A stretch of DNA of 64,000 nucleotides from Ideonella sp. (GTDB lineage: Bacteria > Pseudomonadota > Gammaproteobacteria > Burkholderiales > Burkholderiaceae_C), in NCBI RefSeq assembly GCF_016702655.1, contig NZ_JADJDO010000016.1:62001-126000 (forward strand). Reading direction: 5' to 3'. Shown piece after piece: positions 46,628 to 58,571 of this stretch; position 1 is the first letter of the stretch, and the number at the start of each line of letters is the position of its first letter. The position numbers and the translations under genes were made by a program. The notes beneath the pieces were generated by a model that did no database searches, had not been told where the DNA came from, and was given only the letters and a program-made list of their open reading frames with translations.

Positions 46628-49600
46628 ATGAGCTCGGAACGTGACCAGCTCGAGAGCGTGATCCGCGGCCTCGAGGCGCAGCGCGGGCTGCTCGGCGACG
46701 CCTTCGTCGACGCGGGCCTCGCGCCGCTGCGCGCGCGCCTGGCCTTGCTGGGCGACGCGGCCGAGGGCGGCGCAGACTCCGGGCAGGCGCTCAAGCTCGT
46801 GACGATCCTGTTCCTCGACGTCGTCGGCTCGACGCGCTTGAGCCAGCACCTCGATCCGGAAGACATCCACGCCGTGATGGACGGCGCGCTCGCGCGCTGC
46901 ACCGCCGTCGTCGAGGCGCACCGGGGCAAGGTGCTGCAGTACGCGGGCGACAACCTGCTCGCAGCGTTCGGCGCCGACGAGGCGCGCGAGGACGATGCCG
47001 AGCGCGCCGTGCGCTGTGGCCTGGCCCTGCTGGGCGTTGGCCGCCGGCTCGGCGAGGAAGTACGGCAGCGCCATCGGCACGAGGGCCTGGGCGTGCGCGT
47101 CGGCATCCACACCGGCGGCGTGCTGCTCGGCGGCGGCGTCGATGGCGACGCGACCATTCGCGGGATTGCGGTCAACATCGCGGCGCGCATGGAGCAGACG
47201 GCGCCGCCGGGGATGCTTCGCATCAGCCACGACACCTGGCGCCAGGTGCGCGACGCGTTCGACGTCGAGGCGCAGCCGCCGATCGCGGTCAAGGGCGTCG
47301 AGGCACCGGTTCAGACCTACCTCGTGCAGCGTGCCCGGCCACGCCCCTTCCACGCCGCGGGGCGCGGCATCGAGGGCGTGCACACGCGCATGATCGGGCG
47401 CGACGGCGAGCTGGCCGCGCTCATGGCCGCGCTCGCGGCGGTGCAGGCCACGCGGCGCATCGAGACCGTGGCCATCGTCGCCGAAGCAGGCCTCGGCAAG
47501 AGCCGGCTGCTGCGAGAGTTCGAGCGCTGGTTGCGCGATGAGCAGGCGGCGGTGCGCATCCTGCGCGGCCGTGCCAGCCCGCAGACGCCGGGCCAGCCCT
47601 ATGGCCTGCTGCGCGACGTGCTCGCCTGGCAGTTGCAGATCAACGATGGCGACAGCATGGCCGACGCGAAGCGCAAGTGCGTGGCCGGCATCGTGCCCTG
47701 GTTCGAGGCCGACGACGGCGCCGAGCTCGCGCTCGCCCATGCGCACCTGCTCGGCCACCTGATCGGCCTGGACTTCGCCGACAGCCCGCACGTGGCCGGC
47801 ATTCGCGACGACCCGCGCCAGCTCCGCAACCGCGCGTTTCACGTGGCCGCGCAGATGCTGCGGCGCAGCGCCGGAACTGGCGTGCCGGCGGTCGTGCTGC
47901 TGCTCGAGGATCTGCACTGGGCCGACGAGGGCTCGCTCGAGTTCCTGAACTTCCTCTGCGACGTCAACCGCGACATGCCGCTGCTCGTGCTCGCGCTCGC
48001 CCGCCCGGCGCTGTTCGAGCGCCGCGACGATCTGGCCTGGATGGCTGCGCAGCAGCGCATCACGCTTGCCGCGCTGGACGCCCCCGCGAGCCGCCAGCTC
48101 GCCGGCGAGCTGCTCAAGCGCCTGCCCGAGGTGCCGCCAGCCCTGGCCGAACTGGTCTCCGAGCGCGCCGAGGGCAACCCCTTCTACATGGAAGAGCTGG
48201 TCAAGATGCTGATCGATCGCGGCGCGATCACGACCGGCGGCGCGCAGTGGACGATCGATCCGCAACGCCTGCTCCAAACCGAGGTGCCAGCCTCGCTGAC
48301 CGGCGTGCTGCAGGCCCGGCTCGACAGCCTGCCGCGCGGCGAGCGCGAGGCGCTGCAAGGGGCGAGCGTGATCGGCCATGTGTTCTGGGACCAGACGCTG
48401 GCCGCACTCGACGCGCGCGCGCCGGCCGCGTTGCCGGCCCTGGCGCGGCGCGAGCTCGCGCTGCCGCGCGACGCGCGGGGCGGCGAGCCGGACGACCTGC
48501 GCGAGTTCGCGTTCAGCCACAAGATCCTGCACGACGTCACCTACGACACCGTGCTCAAGCGCCGGCGCCGCGTGCTGCACGCGCGCGCCGCGGACTGGTT
48601 GGCCATGCGCAGCGGCGCGCGGGCCAACGAATGGCTCGCCGCAGCGGCCGAGCACTACGCGCTCGCCGGCGATGCGGCCCATGCGATCGAGTTCTTCACC
48701 CGCGCCGCCGAACATGCGCGCGCGCGTTTCGCGCACGACGCCGCGCTCGCCCACACGGCGCGCGCGATGGCGCTGCTCGACGGCGAGTCAGCGCAGGCCG
48801 GCGCCGCGCACGCACCGGCGCAGCTCGCGCTGCGCTGGCGGCTCGCCGTCGTGCGCGAGTTCACGCTGAGCCTGCTCGGCCGGCGCGATGAGCAGCGCCC
48901 GGTGCTGGAGGCGATGCGCCAGATCGCCGACCGTCTGGACGACGACAGACTGCGCGCCAGCGCGGCGCGGCGGCGCAGCCAGTTCGGTCTGCGCACGGCC
49001 GACTACGCCGTGCAGGAAGCCGCGGCGCGCGCGGCGATGGCGTTCGCGGCGCGTGCCGGCGACCACGAGTCACGCCTCGAGGCCAAGCGCCTGCTGGCCG
49101 ACGCGCTCGGCGTATCGGGTCGTATCGCCCAGGGCCAGGCGGTCGCCCGCGAGGGGCTGGCCGAGGCCCGTGCGCTCGGATTCAGGCGCACCGAGGGGGT
49201 GTTCCTGAACGCGCTGTCGCACATGGCCGGCCTGCAGGACGACATGGTCGCCGGGCTCGAGTTCGACCTGCAGGACTTGCCGATCTGGCGCGAACTCGGC
49301 GACCGCCAGGGCGAGGTCGTCGCGCTCGGCAACGTCGGCGCCGACTGGCTCTGGTTCGGCCAGTTCGAGCGCGCGCGCGCGCATCTGGAGGAGGCGCTCA
49401 GGCTCTGCCGCGCGATCGGCGCGCGCCAGCTCGAGAACGGCCCGCTCGTCAACCTGGCGCTGCTCGCCCTGTGGGAAGGCGATGTGCAGCGTGCGCTCGA
49501 ACTGGCGGTGAGCGCGATCGACGTCTCGGCGGCGGTGCAGTCGCCCGAGTTCGAGAGCGGGGCCTGGCGCACGCGCGGCGATGCCGAGCTCGCGCTCGGG

Positions 49601-49993
49601 CGGCCCGAAGCTGCGGCCGCCTCGTTCGAGCGCGCCGAGGCGCTGGCGCAGGCGATCGGCCACGGCGGCCGGCACGAGGCGCTCGCGGGCCGGGCACGCG
49701 TTGCGTCGAGCCAAGGGGACCTCGCGACGGCGTTGGCCCACGTCGAGACCTTGCTCGCCCGCCGGGCCAGCGACGAGCGCTGGGACGGCGCCGATGAACG
49801 CAGCGTGCTCTGGATCTGCCATCAGGTGCTCGCGCAGGCGGGCGACGCGCGCGCTGCCGCGCTGCTGGCCGACGCGCAGGCCGAAGTGCAGGCGCGCGCG
49901 GCGACGATCGGCGACGCGACGCTGCGCGCGAGCTTTCTCGCCAACGTGCCGCACCACCGCGCGATCGCCGCCGCCTGGGCCGCGGCAGCCTAG
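46628..49993 (+). CDS. Class III nucleotidyl cyclase-AAA ATPase-TPR regulatory protein
   Basis: 1121 residues. A short helical N-terminus (1-45) precedes a class III cyclase domain (about 55-200) with metal-binding D64 (FLDVVGSTRLS) and D108 (YAGDNLLAAFG), and transition-state N183/R187 (VNIAARMEQTAP). An AAA/STAND-type ATPase follows with Walker A AEAGLGKS (285-292) and Walker B VVLLLEDLHWAD (422-433), then a long TPR-like helical region (about 650-1115). No membrane helix is seen. The active-site residues look complete, so cAMP or cGMP synthesis is plausible. It lies 61 bp after the KAP NTPase gene on the same strand; no strong ribosome-binding site precedes the ATG at 46628. Confidence 0.87.
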   Translation: MSSERDQLESVIRGLEAQRGLLGDAFVDAGLAPLRARLALLGDAAEGGADSGQALKLVTILFLDVVGSTRLSQHLDPEDIHAVMDGALARCTAVVEAHRGKVLQYAGDNLLAAFGADEAREDDAERAVRCGLALLGVGRRLGEEVRQRHRHEGLGVRVGIHTGGVLLGGGVDGDATIRGIAVNIAARMEQTAPPGMLRISHDTWRQVRDAFDVEAQPPIAVKGVEAPVQTYLVQRARPRPFHAAGRGIEGVHTRMIGRDGELAALMAALAAVQATRRIETVAIVAEAGLGKSRLLREFERWLRDEQAAVRILRGRASPQTPGQPYGLLRDVLAWQLQINDGDSMADAKRKCVAGIVPWFEADDGAELALAHAHLLGHLIGLDFADSPHVAGIRDDPRQLRNRAFHVAAQMLRRSAGTGVPAVVLLLEDLHWADEGSLEFLNFLCDVNRDMPLLVLALARPALFERRDDLAWMAAQQRITLAALDAPASRQLAGELLKRLPEVPPALAELVSERAEGNPFYMEELVKMLIDRGAITTGGAQWTIDPQRLLQTEVPASLTGVLQARLDSLPRGEREALQGASVIGHVFWDQTLAALDARAPAALPALARRELALPRDARGGEPDDLREFAFSHKILHDVTYDTVLKRRRRVLHARAADWLAMRSGARANEWLAAAAEHYALAGDAAHAIEFFTRAAEHARARFAHDAALAHTARAMALLDGESAQAGAAHAPAQLALRWRLAVVREFTLSLLGRRDEQRPVLEAMRQIADRLDDDRLRASAARRRSQFGLRTADYAVQEAAARAAMAFAARAGDHESRLEAKRLLADALGVSGRIAQGQAVAREGLAEARALGFRRTEGVFLNALSHMAGLQDDMVAGLEFDLQDLPIWRELGDRQGEVVALGNVGADWLWFGQFERARAHLEEALRLCRAIGARQLENGPLVNLALLALWEGDVQRALELAVSAIDVSAAVQSPEFESGAWRTRGDAELALGRPEAAAASFERAEALAQAIGHGGRHEALAGRARVASSQGDLATALAHVETLLARRASDERWDGADERSVLWICHQVLAQAGDARAAALLADAQAEVQARAATIGDATLRASFLANVPHHRAIAAAWAAAA

Positions 49994-49998
49994 TCGGA

Positions 49999-50559
49999 TC
50001 AGCTGCCCTTGGACCGCTGGCCGCGCCGGCGCGCTGCCATCTCGCGGCCCATCTCGCGCCGCGCCTGCTCGCCCAGCCTGGCGCGTGCCTGCGGATAGAT
50101 GATCGACTCCTCCAGCGCGATATGGTCGCGCGACAACGCGATGAAGATCTGCGTCCCTTCGCGCAGCGTGTCGATGTCGACCCACGACTGCCCGGACGCG
50201 AGCGCGTCGATCTGGGGTTGGAGCTCGTGCCAGTCTTCCTGCAGCCAGCCATGATCCTGGCGCAGCCGTTGCACGGCCTGCAAGACCTCTTCGGTGGCGC
50301 CGGCAAGCAGCGCCGGAAAGACATGCTGCTCCTCGTCCTCGTGATGCTGGCGCGATGCGGTCGAGAAGAACGCAACGATCGCCGCCGCTGCCTCGCGCGC
50401 CACAGCGCTCGGCGCTGCTGTGCCGTCGAGCCCCGCCACCAGCGCAGTGAGCTCGTCGAGCCTGGCGATGGTCTCGCGATGGAAGGCGTCGAGCACCTCG
50501 AAGCCGTCCAGCGTCGCGGGCGCCTGGGTGCCCGCAGCACCCGCAGTGGTCGAACTCAT
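49999..50559 (-). CDS. Hemerythrin-like domain protein
   Basis: 186 residues. A four-helix HHE/hemerythrin domain with ligand-type residues in DAFHRETIARLDEL, RQHHEDEEQHVFPAL, RQDHGWLQEDW and RDHIALEESIIYPQA, suited to a di-iron site. The C-terminus is Arg/Lys-rich. GGAGGAAG upstream of 50559 supports this ATG over an upstream one. Possible roles are oxygen, NO or iron sensing or storage. It converges with the cyclase gene, only 5 bp apart. Confidence 0.9.
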   Translation of the reverse strand: MSSTTAGAAGTQAPATLDGFEVLDAFHRETIARLDELTALVAGLDGTAAPSAVAREAAAAIVAFFSTASRQHHEDEEQHVFPALLAGATEEVLQAVQRLRQDHGWLQEDWHELQPQIDALASGQSWVDIDTLREGTQIFIALSRDHIALEESIIYPQARARLGEQARREMGREMAARRRGQRSKGS

Positions 50560-50761
50560 GTTGGCTTCCTCCGGCAAGCAGGTGGGTCTGTCGACACCCT
50601 CCCGGCGCGCAACCGCACGCGTTGATTCAGCGTAGCCGCTTGCCCGCAATGCTGTCTTGATGCAGGGCAACGCGAGGCGCTTGCATGCAGCAGCGCCTGC
50701 GCGCTGCGCCGGTACAGCGGCATCGTATTTGCGCCGCGCCGCGCGTCAATGCGGCCGGCAA
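50560..50761. other. Intergenic region between LysR and hemerythrin genes
   Basis: A 202-bp gap upstream of the hemerythrin gene. It holds a short stem AGGCGC (50675-50680) / GCGCCT (50693-50698) around TGCATGCA, which could be the end of the LysR transcript. No gene or clear promoter was recognised. Confidence 0.3.
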
Positions 50762-51673
50762 TCAGCCCAGGCCCCTGGGCTCGCGGTAGGCCTGCGCCTC
50801 GGCCGCGAGCCAGGCCCTGAAGTCCTGCAGCAGCGGGTTCTCCGCGCGGCGTTCGGGGACGATCAGGTAGTAGCTGCGGTCGCTCAGGTGACGGTGCTCT
50901 ACGCACTGCACGAGCAGCCCGCGCGCGAGTTCGTCCTCGACCAGCAGGCGCGGGATCAGCGCCACCCCCAGGCGCTGGATCGCGGCCTCGGTGAGCATCG
51001 AGAACAGCTCCATGCGCGGCCCGGCAAGGTCGTTCGCCGCCTGCACGCCCTGCGACGCGAACCATTGGCGCCAGGCATAAGGGCGCGTGCTCTGCTGCAG
51101 CAGCGGAAGTTGGGCGACGTCGGCCGCCGCGAGCGCGCGCCTGCGCGCGATCAATGCCGGGCTGGCGACGGCGATCAGGTCCTCGCGCATCAGGAACTGG
51201 CCCTCGGTGCCGGGCCAGGTGGACTCGCCGGCATAGATCGCGGCGTGAAAGGGCGTCTCGTCGAACAAAAAGGGCCGCGTGCGCGGGGTAAAGTGGATGC
51301 TGATGCCGGGATGCGCGCGCAGGAAGGCGCCGAGCCTCGGCAGCAGCCACTTGGTGGCAAAGGTCGGCACCACGCCGAGTTCGAGCGCCCCGCCCTGGCC
51401 GCCGCGCGCCATCAGCTCGAAGGCATCGCGCTCGACCTCGTCCAGGCGCGCGCCAACCTGGCGGCCGTAGCTCGCGCCGGCCTCGGTGAGCGTCACGCCG
51501 CGGCGGCTGCGCCGGAAGAGCTTGAGGCCGAGAAAGGCCTCCAAGGCAGCGACCTGGCGGCAGACGGCGCTTTGCGTCACGGCCAGTTCCTCCGCGGCCT
51601 TGGTGAAGCTCTGGTGGCGCGCTGCGGCCTCGAAGGCCGCGAGTGCCGAGGTGGAGGGGATTCTTCTGCGCAT
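50762..51673 (-). CDS. LysR family regulator, probable regulator of glutaryl-CoA dehydrogenase (GcdR-like)
   Basis: 303 residues. N-terminal helix-turn-helix (STSALAAFEAAARHQSFTKA, then ELAVTQSAVCRQVAALEAFL) and a periplasmic-binding-like effector domain (LELGVVPTFATKWLLPRLGAF, GVALIPRLLVEDELARG). It is close in style to GcvA-type regulators. It is divergent from gcdH with 133 bp between starts, so regulation of glutarate/lysine degradation is inferred from position. The ATG at 51673 is chosen because it precedes the conserved helix by the usual distance. Confidence 0.88.
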   Translation of the reverse strand: MRRRIPSTSALAAFEAAARHQSFTKAAEELAVTQSAVCRQVAALEAFLGLKLFRRSRRGVTLTEAGASYGRQVGARLDEVERDAFELMARGGQGGALELGVVPTFATKWLLPRLGAFLRAHPGISIHFTPRTRPFLFDETPFHAAIYAGESTWPGTEGQFLMREDLIAVASPALIARRRALAAADVAQLPLLQQSTRPYAWRQWFASQGVQAANDLAGPRMELFSMLTEAAIQRLGVALIPRLLVEDELARGLLVQCVEHRHLSDRSYYLIVPERRAENPLLQDFRAWLAAEAQAYREPRGLG

Positions 51674-51806
51674 CGCGGCAAGGTCCGGTTCGGAATGATC
51701 AATCCGCACATCATCGTGCAAATAAGTCGTTTGCGCCGCGGCCGACTCGAACGTACATTGCCTGCTGTCGCGCGCCCGTCGCGCAGCATCTTTGCAGGAG
51801 AAACGA
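51674..51806. promoter_or_regulatory. LysR/gcdH divergent control region
   Basis: The gap holds three dyads suitable as LysR sites: near-palindrome GGAATGATCAATCC (51692-51705), GCAC-N6-GTGC (51706-51719) and GCAAA-N7-TTTGC (51718-51734). They follow one another at roughly one helical turn, as expected for a LysR tetramer footprint. GCAGGAG before the gcdH ATG is the ribosome-binding site. Confidence 0.45.
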
Positions 51807-54244
<2,438 letters not shown>

Positions 54245-54497
54245 CGGCTCAGACTGAAAGCGGCAGTTGGACTCGCCCGAGCGGGCTGCCGGCCCGGGGT
54301 GCGCTGCTGAAAGGCTGGGCCGCGAGGACAACGATCGCAGCGAGCCGGAAGATTCTCGACCCCCCCCATCGAGGGGGTCATCGGCCGGTGCCGGCCGCGC
54401 AGCGCTGCGTGCGGCAGCGCACAATGCATGAGCGCCTCGGCGTCGTTCTGGTGCGCGTGCGCAAGTCCCTCCCCTGCCGATACCAAGGAAACCCAAA
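54245..54497. other. Intergenic region between CoA-transferase and first secreted paralogue
   Basis: A 253-bp gap. A 7-bp stem GACCCCC (54358-54364) / GGGGGTC (54373-54379) may mark the end of the gcdH transcript, without a T-tract. AAGGAAAC precedes the following ATG by a few bases. No other feature was found. Confidence 0.35.
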
Positions 54498-55481
54498 ATG
54501 GCACAACCGTCGATCCGCCTCGCCCACCTGGCTGCAACCCTCCCCCTGCTCGCCTCCGCGGGTGCTTTCGCCCAGGCCGCCGCTCCCGTCGATCCGCTCA
54601 GGCACATCGCCCCGCACGAGCGCCGCGCCTATGTCGAGCAACTCGTCGCGCGGCAGCGCGCAGCAAGGCTGCAAGCCGGCGCCGCTGCGGCCGACATCAC
54701 GCCGCCGGTGCTCACGGCGTTCAACGCAGCCACGAAGCTCGCCCTCGACAAGGCCGACGCCAAGTTCAAGGTCGCCGTGAAGGCGACCGACGACATGTCG
54801 GGCGTGATGCGCATGTACTTTTACGCCTCCGGGCCGAGCGGACAATCCTTATCTTTTGAAGCCATCCCCGGCTACCCGGCCAAGTCGGTCAATGTTGCTG
54901 CGGGACCGGCCTGGTACCAGATGAACCGCTTCCTCGAGCCCGGGACCTGGGTCATCGCCTACGGCTACGGCTACGACGTGGCCGACAACTGGGCCAGCTT
55001 CGACGGCGCGACGCTCGCCGCGCTCGGCAACACAACCTTCACCGTTGTCAACAACGGCGGCTACGACCGCACCGTGCCGGTACTCACGGGCGGCAAGATC
55101 ATCACTTCGGCGGTTTCGCTGTCCAAGCACCAGCCCGGGACGACGCAGCATCGCTATGCCGGCGCATCGCTCAGCGGCACCGACGCGGGCAACGGTGCAC
55201 TGTCCGGCATCCAATCTGGGAACGCGTATTTTTGCCAGCTTGCCGACACGAGCCAGTGCATCTACCTGTACGGCGAGGTCACCGCGACCGGGCAGGCATC
55301 GGCCAACTTCACCGTTGGCACCCAGATCCAGGACGGCAACGTGGCTGGCGACTACGAGCTGCGGCACGTCTACCTCTATGACCGGGCCGGCAATACCACC
55401 TACCTCACGAGCGACAAGTTCGGCGGGTCGACCGACTTCAGCACGATGTTCCCGACGACCGTGATCACGCTCACGCCTTGA
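54498..55481 (+). CDS. Secreted protein of unknown function, paralogue 1 of 3
   Basis: 327 residues with a Sec signal peptide (LAATLPLLASAGAFAQ). A charged helix follows (DPLRHIAPHERRAYVEQLVA, then RQRAAR), then a beta-rich domain with KFKVAVKATDDMSGVMRMYF, the Tyr/Gly-rich YGYGYDVADNWASFD, LGNTTFTVVNNGGYD, a Cys pair (FCQLADTSQC) and a terminal KFGGSTDFSTMFPTT. All blocks recur in the proteins at 56354-57358 and 58765-59742. No known family was recognised; repeated Ig-like or beta-sandwich modules are possible. Located right after the CoA-transferase. Confidence 0.8.
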   Translation: MAQPSIRLAHLAATLPLLASAGAFAQAAAPVDPLRHIAPHERRAYVEQLVARQRAARLQAGAAAADITPPVLTAFNAATKLALDKADAKFKVAVKATDDMSGVMRMYFYASGPSGQSLSFEAIPGYPAKSVNVAAGPAWYQMNRFLEPGTWVIAYGYGYDVADNWASFDGATLAALGNTTFTVVNNGGYDRTVPVLTGGKIITSAVSLSKHQPGTTQHRYAGASLSGTDAGNGALSGIQSGNAYFCQLADTSQCIYLYGEVTATGQASANFTVGTQIQDGNVAGDYELRHVYLYDRAGNTTYLTSDKFGGSTDFSTMFPTTVITLTP

Positions 55482-55550
55482 GAAGTCGAGGCATTCAGAA
55501 GCCCGGCACGCGCGGCGCCACGACCCGCGTCGAAGCTGCTGCCGAGATGA

Positions 55551-56237
55551 ATGTCGCAGCACGGACTCGGATTTGACCCGGCGAGCCTGCTTGCGCTGAA
55601 TCCGCGCCTCGTCATCTGCTCGATCACCGGCTTCGGGCAGACCGGGCCCTACGCGCCGCGCGCGGGCTACGACTTCCTGATCCAGGGCATGGGCGGCCTG
55701 ATGAGCGTGACCGGCCGCGCCGATGGCGAGGAGGGCTCCGGCCCGCAGAAGGTGGGCGTCGCGCTGACCGACATCATGACCGGCCTGTACGCGACGATCG
55801 CGGTCCAGGCCGCACTTGCCGAGCGCGAGCGCTCCGGCCTCGGCCAGCATATCGACCTCGCGCTGCTCGACGTGCAGGTCGCCTGCCTCGCCAACCAGGC
55901 ATCGAACTATCTCGCCGGCGGCGTCGTGCCGCGGCGCATGGGCAACGCGCACCCGAACATCGTTCCGTACCAGGACTTCCCGACCGCCGACGGCGACATG
56001 ATCCTCGCCATCGGCAACGACGGCCAGTTCGCAAAGTTCTGCGCCGTCGCCGGCCACCCCGAGTGGGCCGCGGACGCACGCTTCGCGACCAACCCGCAGC
56101 GCGTCGCGAACCGCAGCGTGCTGATCCCGCTGCTGCGCCAGGCGACCGTGATGCGCGCGACGCGCGAGAGTCTTGCCGACTGGCTGGGCCGGCAGGCGAC
56201 CGAGATCCAGGCAATGCGAGACGCAGGGGTGGTCTGA
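55551..56237 (+). pseudogene. Truncated, internally deleted CoA-transferase duplicate
   Basis: A 228-codon open frame homologous to the CoA-transferase at 53000-54244. It lacks about the first 115 residues, including the nucleotide/CoA-binding N-terminus. After MRATRE it jumps to SLADWLG, an in-frame loss of about 73 codons equivalent to 53957-54175 of copy 1. The central part (ITGFGQTGPYA to NPQRVANRS) keeps the catalytic Asp and is nearly identical in DNA. A folded active enzyme is very unlikely; it is a remnant of a tandem duplication. Confidence 0.85.
55600..56167 (+). repeat. Duplicated DNA, CoA-transferase copy 2 (matches 53390-53956)
   Basis: Second member of the direct repeat, about 2.2 kb downstream of copy 1 in the same orientation. 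The last 230 bp are almost identical to 53725-53956, giving a substrate for homologous recombination that could delete or amplify the secreted paralogue between them. Confidence 0.8.
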
Positions 56238-56353
56238 CCGGGCCGAAGGATGGCGCGAGCCGGCCACGCGCGCGCCGTTGACAGGCGGCAATCGGCGCTG
56301 CGGCGTCGCGGGCATCATCGAACCGCCCCCACCGCTTCCGCTACGGACCCGCC

Positions 56354-57358
56354 ATGCGCCACGCCCTCCACCGCTACGCCCGAGCGACCCTCGTCGGTTC
56401 CGCCGCGCTGTTGGGTGCGCTCTGCGCGGCGCTGCCCGCCGCGGCGGCGGACGCCGCGGCTCAGGAACGGATCATCGAGAGCCTTGCGCCCGCGGAGCGC
56501 CAGGCCTACGTGCAGCGGCTCGTGGCACGGCAGCGGGCACGAGCCGCGCCCAGCCTGGACATCGACGTGACCGGCCCGGTGCTGACCGGCTTCAATGCAC
56601 CGACGACGCTCGATCTCGACAAGGCGGCCGCGCCGTTCAAGCTCGTCGTGAAGGCGACCGACGACCTGTCGGGCGTGAACAGCATGGTCCTCTATGCCTG
56701 GGGCCCGCAAGGCCTGAGCGCGCAGCCCGTCATCCTCAGTGCGTCGAGTCCGCCGTTGAAGAGTTTCAGCGTCGCCGGGGGGATCGGCATTGCCAATCCG
56801 ATGCTCGAGCCCGGGCCATGGAAGTTCTCGTGGGGCTATGGCTACGACGGGGCGAGCAACTACAGCTACTTCGACGAGGCGGTGCTCGATGCGCTGGGCA
56901 ACACGACGTTCACGGTCGTCAACAATGGCGGCTACGACGTCGTCGCACCGACGCTGACCGAGGGCGTCGTTCAGACGCCGAGCGTCTCGCTGTCGTCCGT
57001 CGTGCCCGGGACGACCAGCAAGCCGCCGTGGTTGAGGCTCAAGGTCAGTGCGGCCGACACCGGCAATTCGGCGCGAGCCGGCGTGAGCGGGGTCAGGGCG
57101 ACCTTCTGCAAGGTCGCCGAACCCAGCGTGTGCCTCGACACGGTGGGCGTTACGTTTGCGACGGGGCAGGCCAATGTGAGCCTGTACGTCGGCGCGCAGC
57201 TCGCCGTCACCAACTCGACGGGAACCTACGATCTGAAGACCGTCGATGTCTACGACCACGCCGGCAACTACAACTATTACACCAGCACGGCCTTCGGCGG
57301 CACGACCGACTTCAGCGCCTACTTTCCGGGAGGCACGACGATCAAGATCAAGCCCTGA
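56354..57358 (+). CDS. Secreted protein of unknown function, paralogue 2 of 3
   Basis: 334 residues with a signal peptide (YARATLVGSAALLGALCAAL, cleavage near AAAADAA). Conserved blocks match paralogues 1 and 3: LAPAERQAYVQRLVARQRA, LDLDKAAAPFKLVVKATDD, YGYDGASNYSYFDEAVLDA, LGNTTFTVVNNGGYD, Cys pair FCKVAEPSVC and AFGGTTDFSAYFPGG. It is the most diverged of the three. It follows the decayed CoA-transferase, so a CoA-transferase plus secreted-protein unit was probably duplicated. No strong ribosome-binding site is seen. Confidence 0.8.
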   Translation: MRHALHRYARATLVGSAALLGALCAALPAAAADAAAQERIIESLAPAERQAYVQRLVARQRARAAPSLDIDVTGPVLTGFNAPTTLDLDKAAAPFKLVVKATDDLSGVNSMVLYAWGPQGLSAQPVILSASSPPLKSFSVAGGIGIANPMLEPGPWKFSWGYGYDGASNYSYFDEAVLDALGNTTFTVVNNGGYDVVAPTLTEGVVQTPSVSLSSVVPGTTSKPPWLRLKVSAADTGNSARAGVSGVRATFCKVAEPSVCLDTVGVTFATGQANVSLYVGAQLAVTNSTGTYDLKTVDVYDHAGNYNYYTSTAFGGTTDFSAYFPGGTTIKIKP

Positions 57359-57386
57359 GACAGCGCCGCGTCCAGGGGCGTGCAGC

Positions 57387-58571
57387 TCAGTGTCGCGCGC
57401 CACCCAACGCCATCAGCCGCACCGACGCGGCGGCGGCGATGGCCGACAGGCCCAGGCAGCCCCATTGCACCGGCGCGTAGCTGCCGGTCGCGTCGAACAC
57501 CGCACCCGCGACGACCGGCCCGAGCAGATTGCCCGCTGCGGCGCCGGTGTAGAGCGTACCGAGAATGCTCGCGACCGCGCGTGCGCCGAACAGGTCCATG
57601 CACAGCGCCGGCAGCATCGACACGATGCCGCCATAGCTGAGGCCGAACCAGAGCGCGAAGACCGCGAGCGCCGCGTAGCCGCCGGCCACCTGCCAGAGCA
57701 GGTAGGCGGCGCCCATCGAGACCTGCGCGAGCACGAGCGTGAGCGTGCGGCCGATGCGGTCGGCCAGGGCACCGATCGCGAAGCGCCCGACCAGGCTGCC
57801 GATGCCGATCAGGCCCACGAGGCCGACCGCGCTCGCCGCATCGACACCGAGGTCGCGCGCCGACGCAGACACGTGGGCGAAGGGAATGAACATGCTCGGG
57901 CTCGCGGCGAAGCAGGCCAGGTACAGCCACCAGAAACGCCGGTCGCGCAGCGCCTCGGCAAGGCTCGCACCGGACGGGCCGCCGCGCGCCGACGCGACCG
58001 CCGCCGGCGCGCGCTTGAGCAGCAGCGTCGCAGCGAGGCCGACGAGCAGCACGGCGACGGCAAGGGCGCGCAGCGCACCGCGCCACTGCCATTCGGCAAT
58101 CGCCCACGCGGCCAGCAGCGGCAGCAGCAGCGTTCCGGCGCCGATGCCGCTGCTCGCGATGCCGGCGGCAAGGCCGCGACGCTGCGTGAACCAGGGCTGC
58201 ACGCAGGCCATCGCCGGCGTGTAGACGAGCGCGATGCCGATCCCGATGCCCACGCCGTAGGCGGCGTAGATCGCGGCCATCGAGCCGGCCTGGCTTGCAC
58301 CGGCCAGGCCTGCCGCGATGCACACCATTCCGGCCGAGCAGACGCGGCGCGGCCCGAACCGGTCGGCCAGCATGCCGCCGCCGGCGCCGAGCACGAAGTA
58401 GACGAGCCCGGAGAGGCCGAACACGAGCGATACGTCGGCGCGATCGGCGTCGAACTCGTGCGCGAACGACGCGAAGAAGGCGGCGAACGAATACGAAACG
58501 CCGAAGATCAGCGCCAGGCTCGCGAACACGGCCCAGACGATGACCCACGCGTAGCTCGGTTCTTGCTGCAT
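57387..58571 (-). CDS. MFS transporter, OFA/MCT-like
   Basis: 394 residues with twelve predicted membrane helices. The motif-A-like loop is GGGMLADRFGPRRV, with a second at GALADRIGRTLTL. VVYTPAMACVQPWFTQRRGLAAG-type sequence (here YTPAMACVQPWFTQRRGL) is typical of monocarboxylate/oxalate-formate antiporter-like MFS members. A substrate such as a mono- or dicarboxylate fits the nearby glutarate genes but is only an inference. It lies between secreted paralogues 2 and 3 on the opposite strand. Confidence 0.88.
   Translation of the reverse strand: MQQEPSYAWVIVWAVFASLALIFGVSYSFAAFFASFAHEFDADRADVSLVFGLSGLVYFVLGAGGGMLADRFGPRRVCSAGMVCIAAGLAGASQAGSMAAIYAAYGVGIGIGIALVYTPAMACVQPWFTQRRGLAAGIASSGIGAGTLLLPLLAAWAIAEWQWRGALRALAVAVLLVGLAATLLLKRAPAAVASARGGPSGASLAEALRDRRFWWLYLACFAASPSMFIPFAHVSASARDLGVDAASAVGLVGLIGIGSLVGRFAIGALADRIGRTLTLVLAQVSMGAAYLLWQVAGGYAALAVFALWFGLSYGGIVSMLPALCMDLFGARAVASILGTLYTGAAAGNLLGPVVAGAVFDATGSYAPVQWGCLGLSAIAAAASVRLMALGGARH

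Noticed and set aside
42334..47292. A 1652-codon open frame on the minus strand opposite the KAP NTPase gene
   Set aside because: Its translation is Arg/Gly/Ala-rich without domains, and the opposite strand encodes a protein with clear Walker motifs and ribosome-binding site. High GC makes long antisense frames expected.
55551..56237. Second CoA-transferase considered as a real short gene
   Set aside because: It lacks the N-terminal CoA-binding region and 73 codons of the C-terminal part compared with the neighbour at 53000-54244, so it is called a pseudogene.
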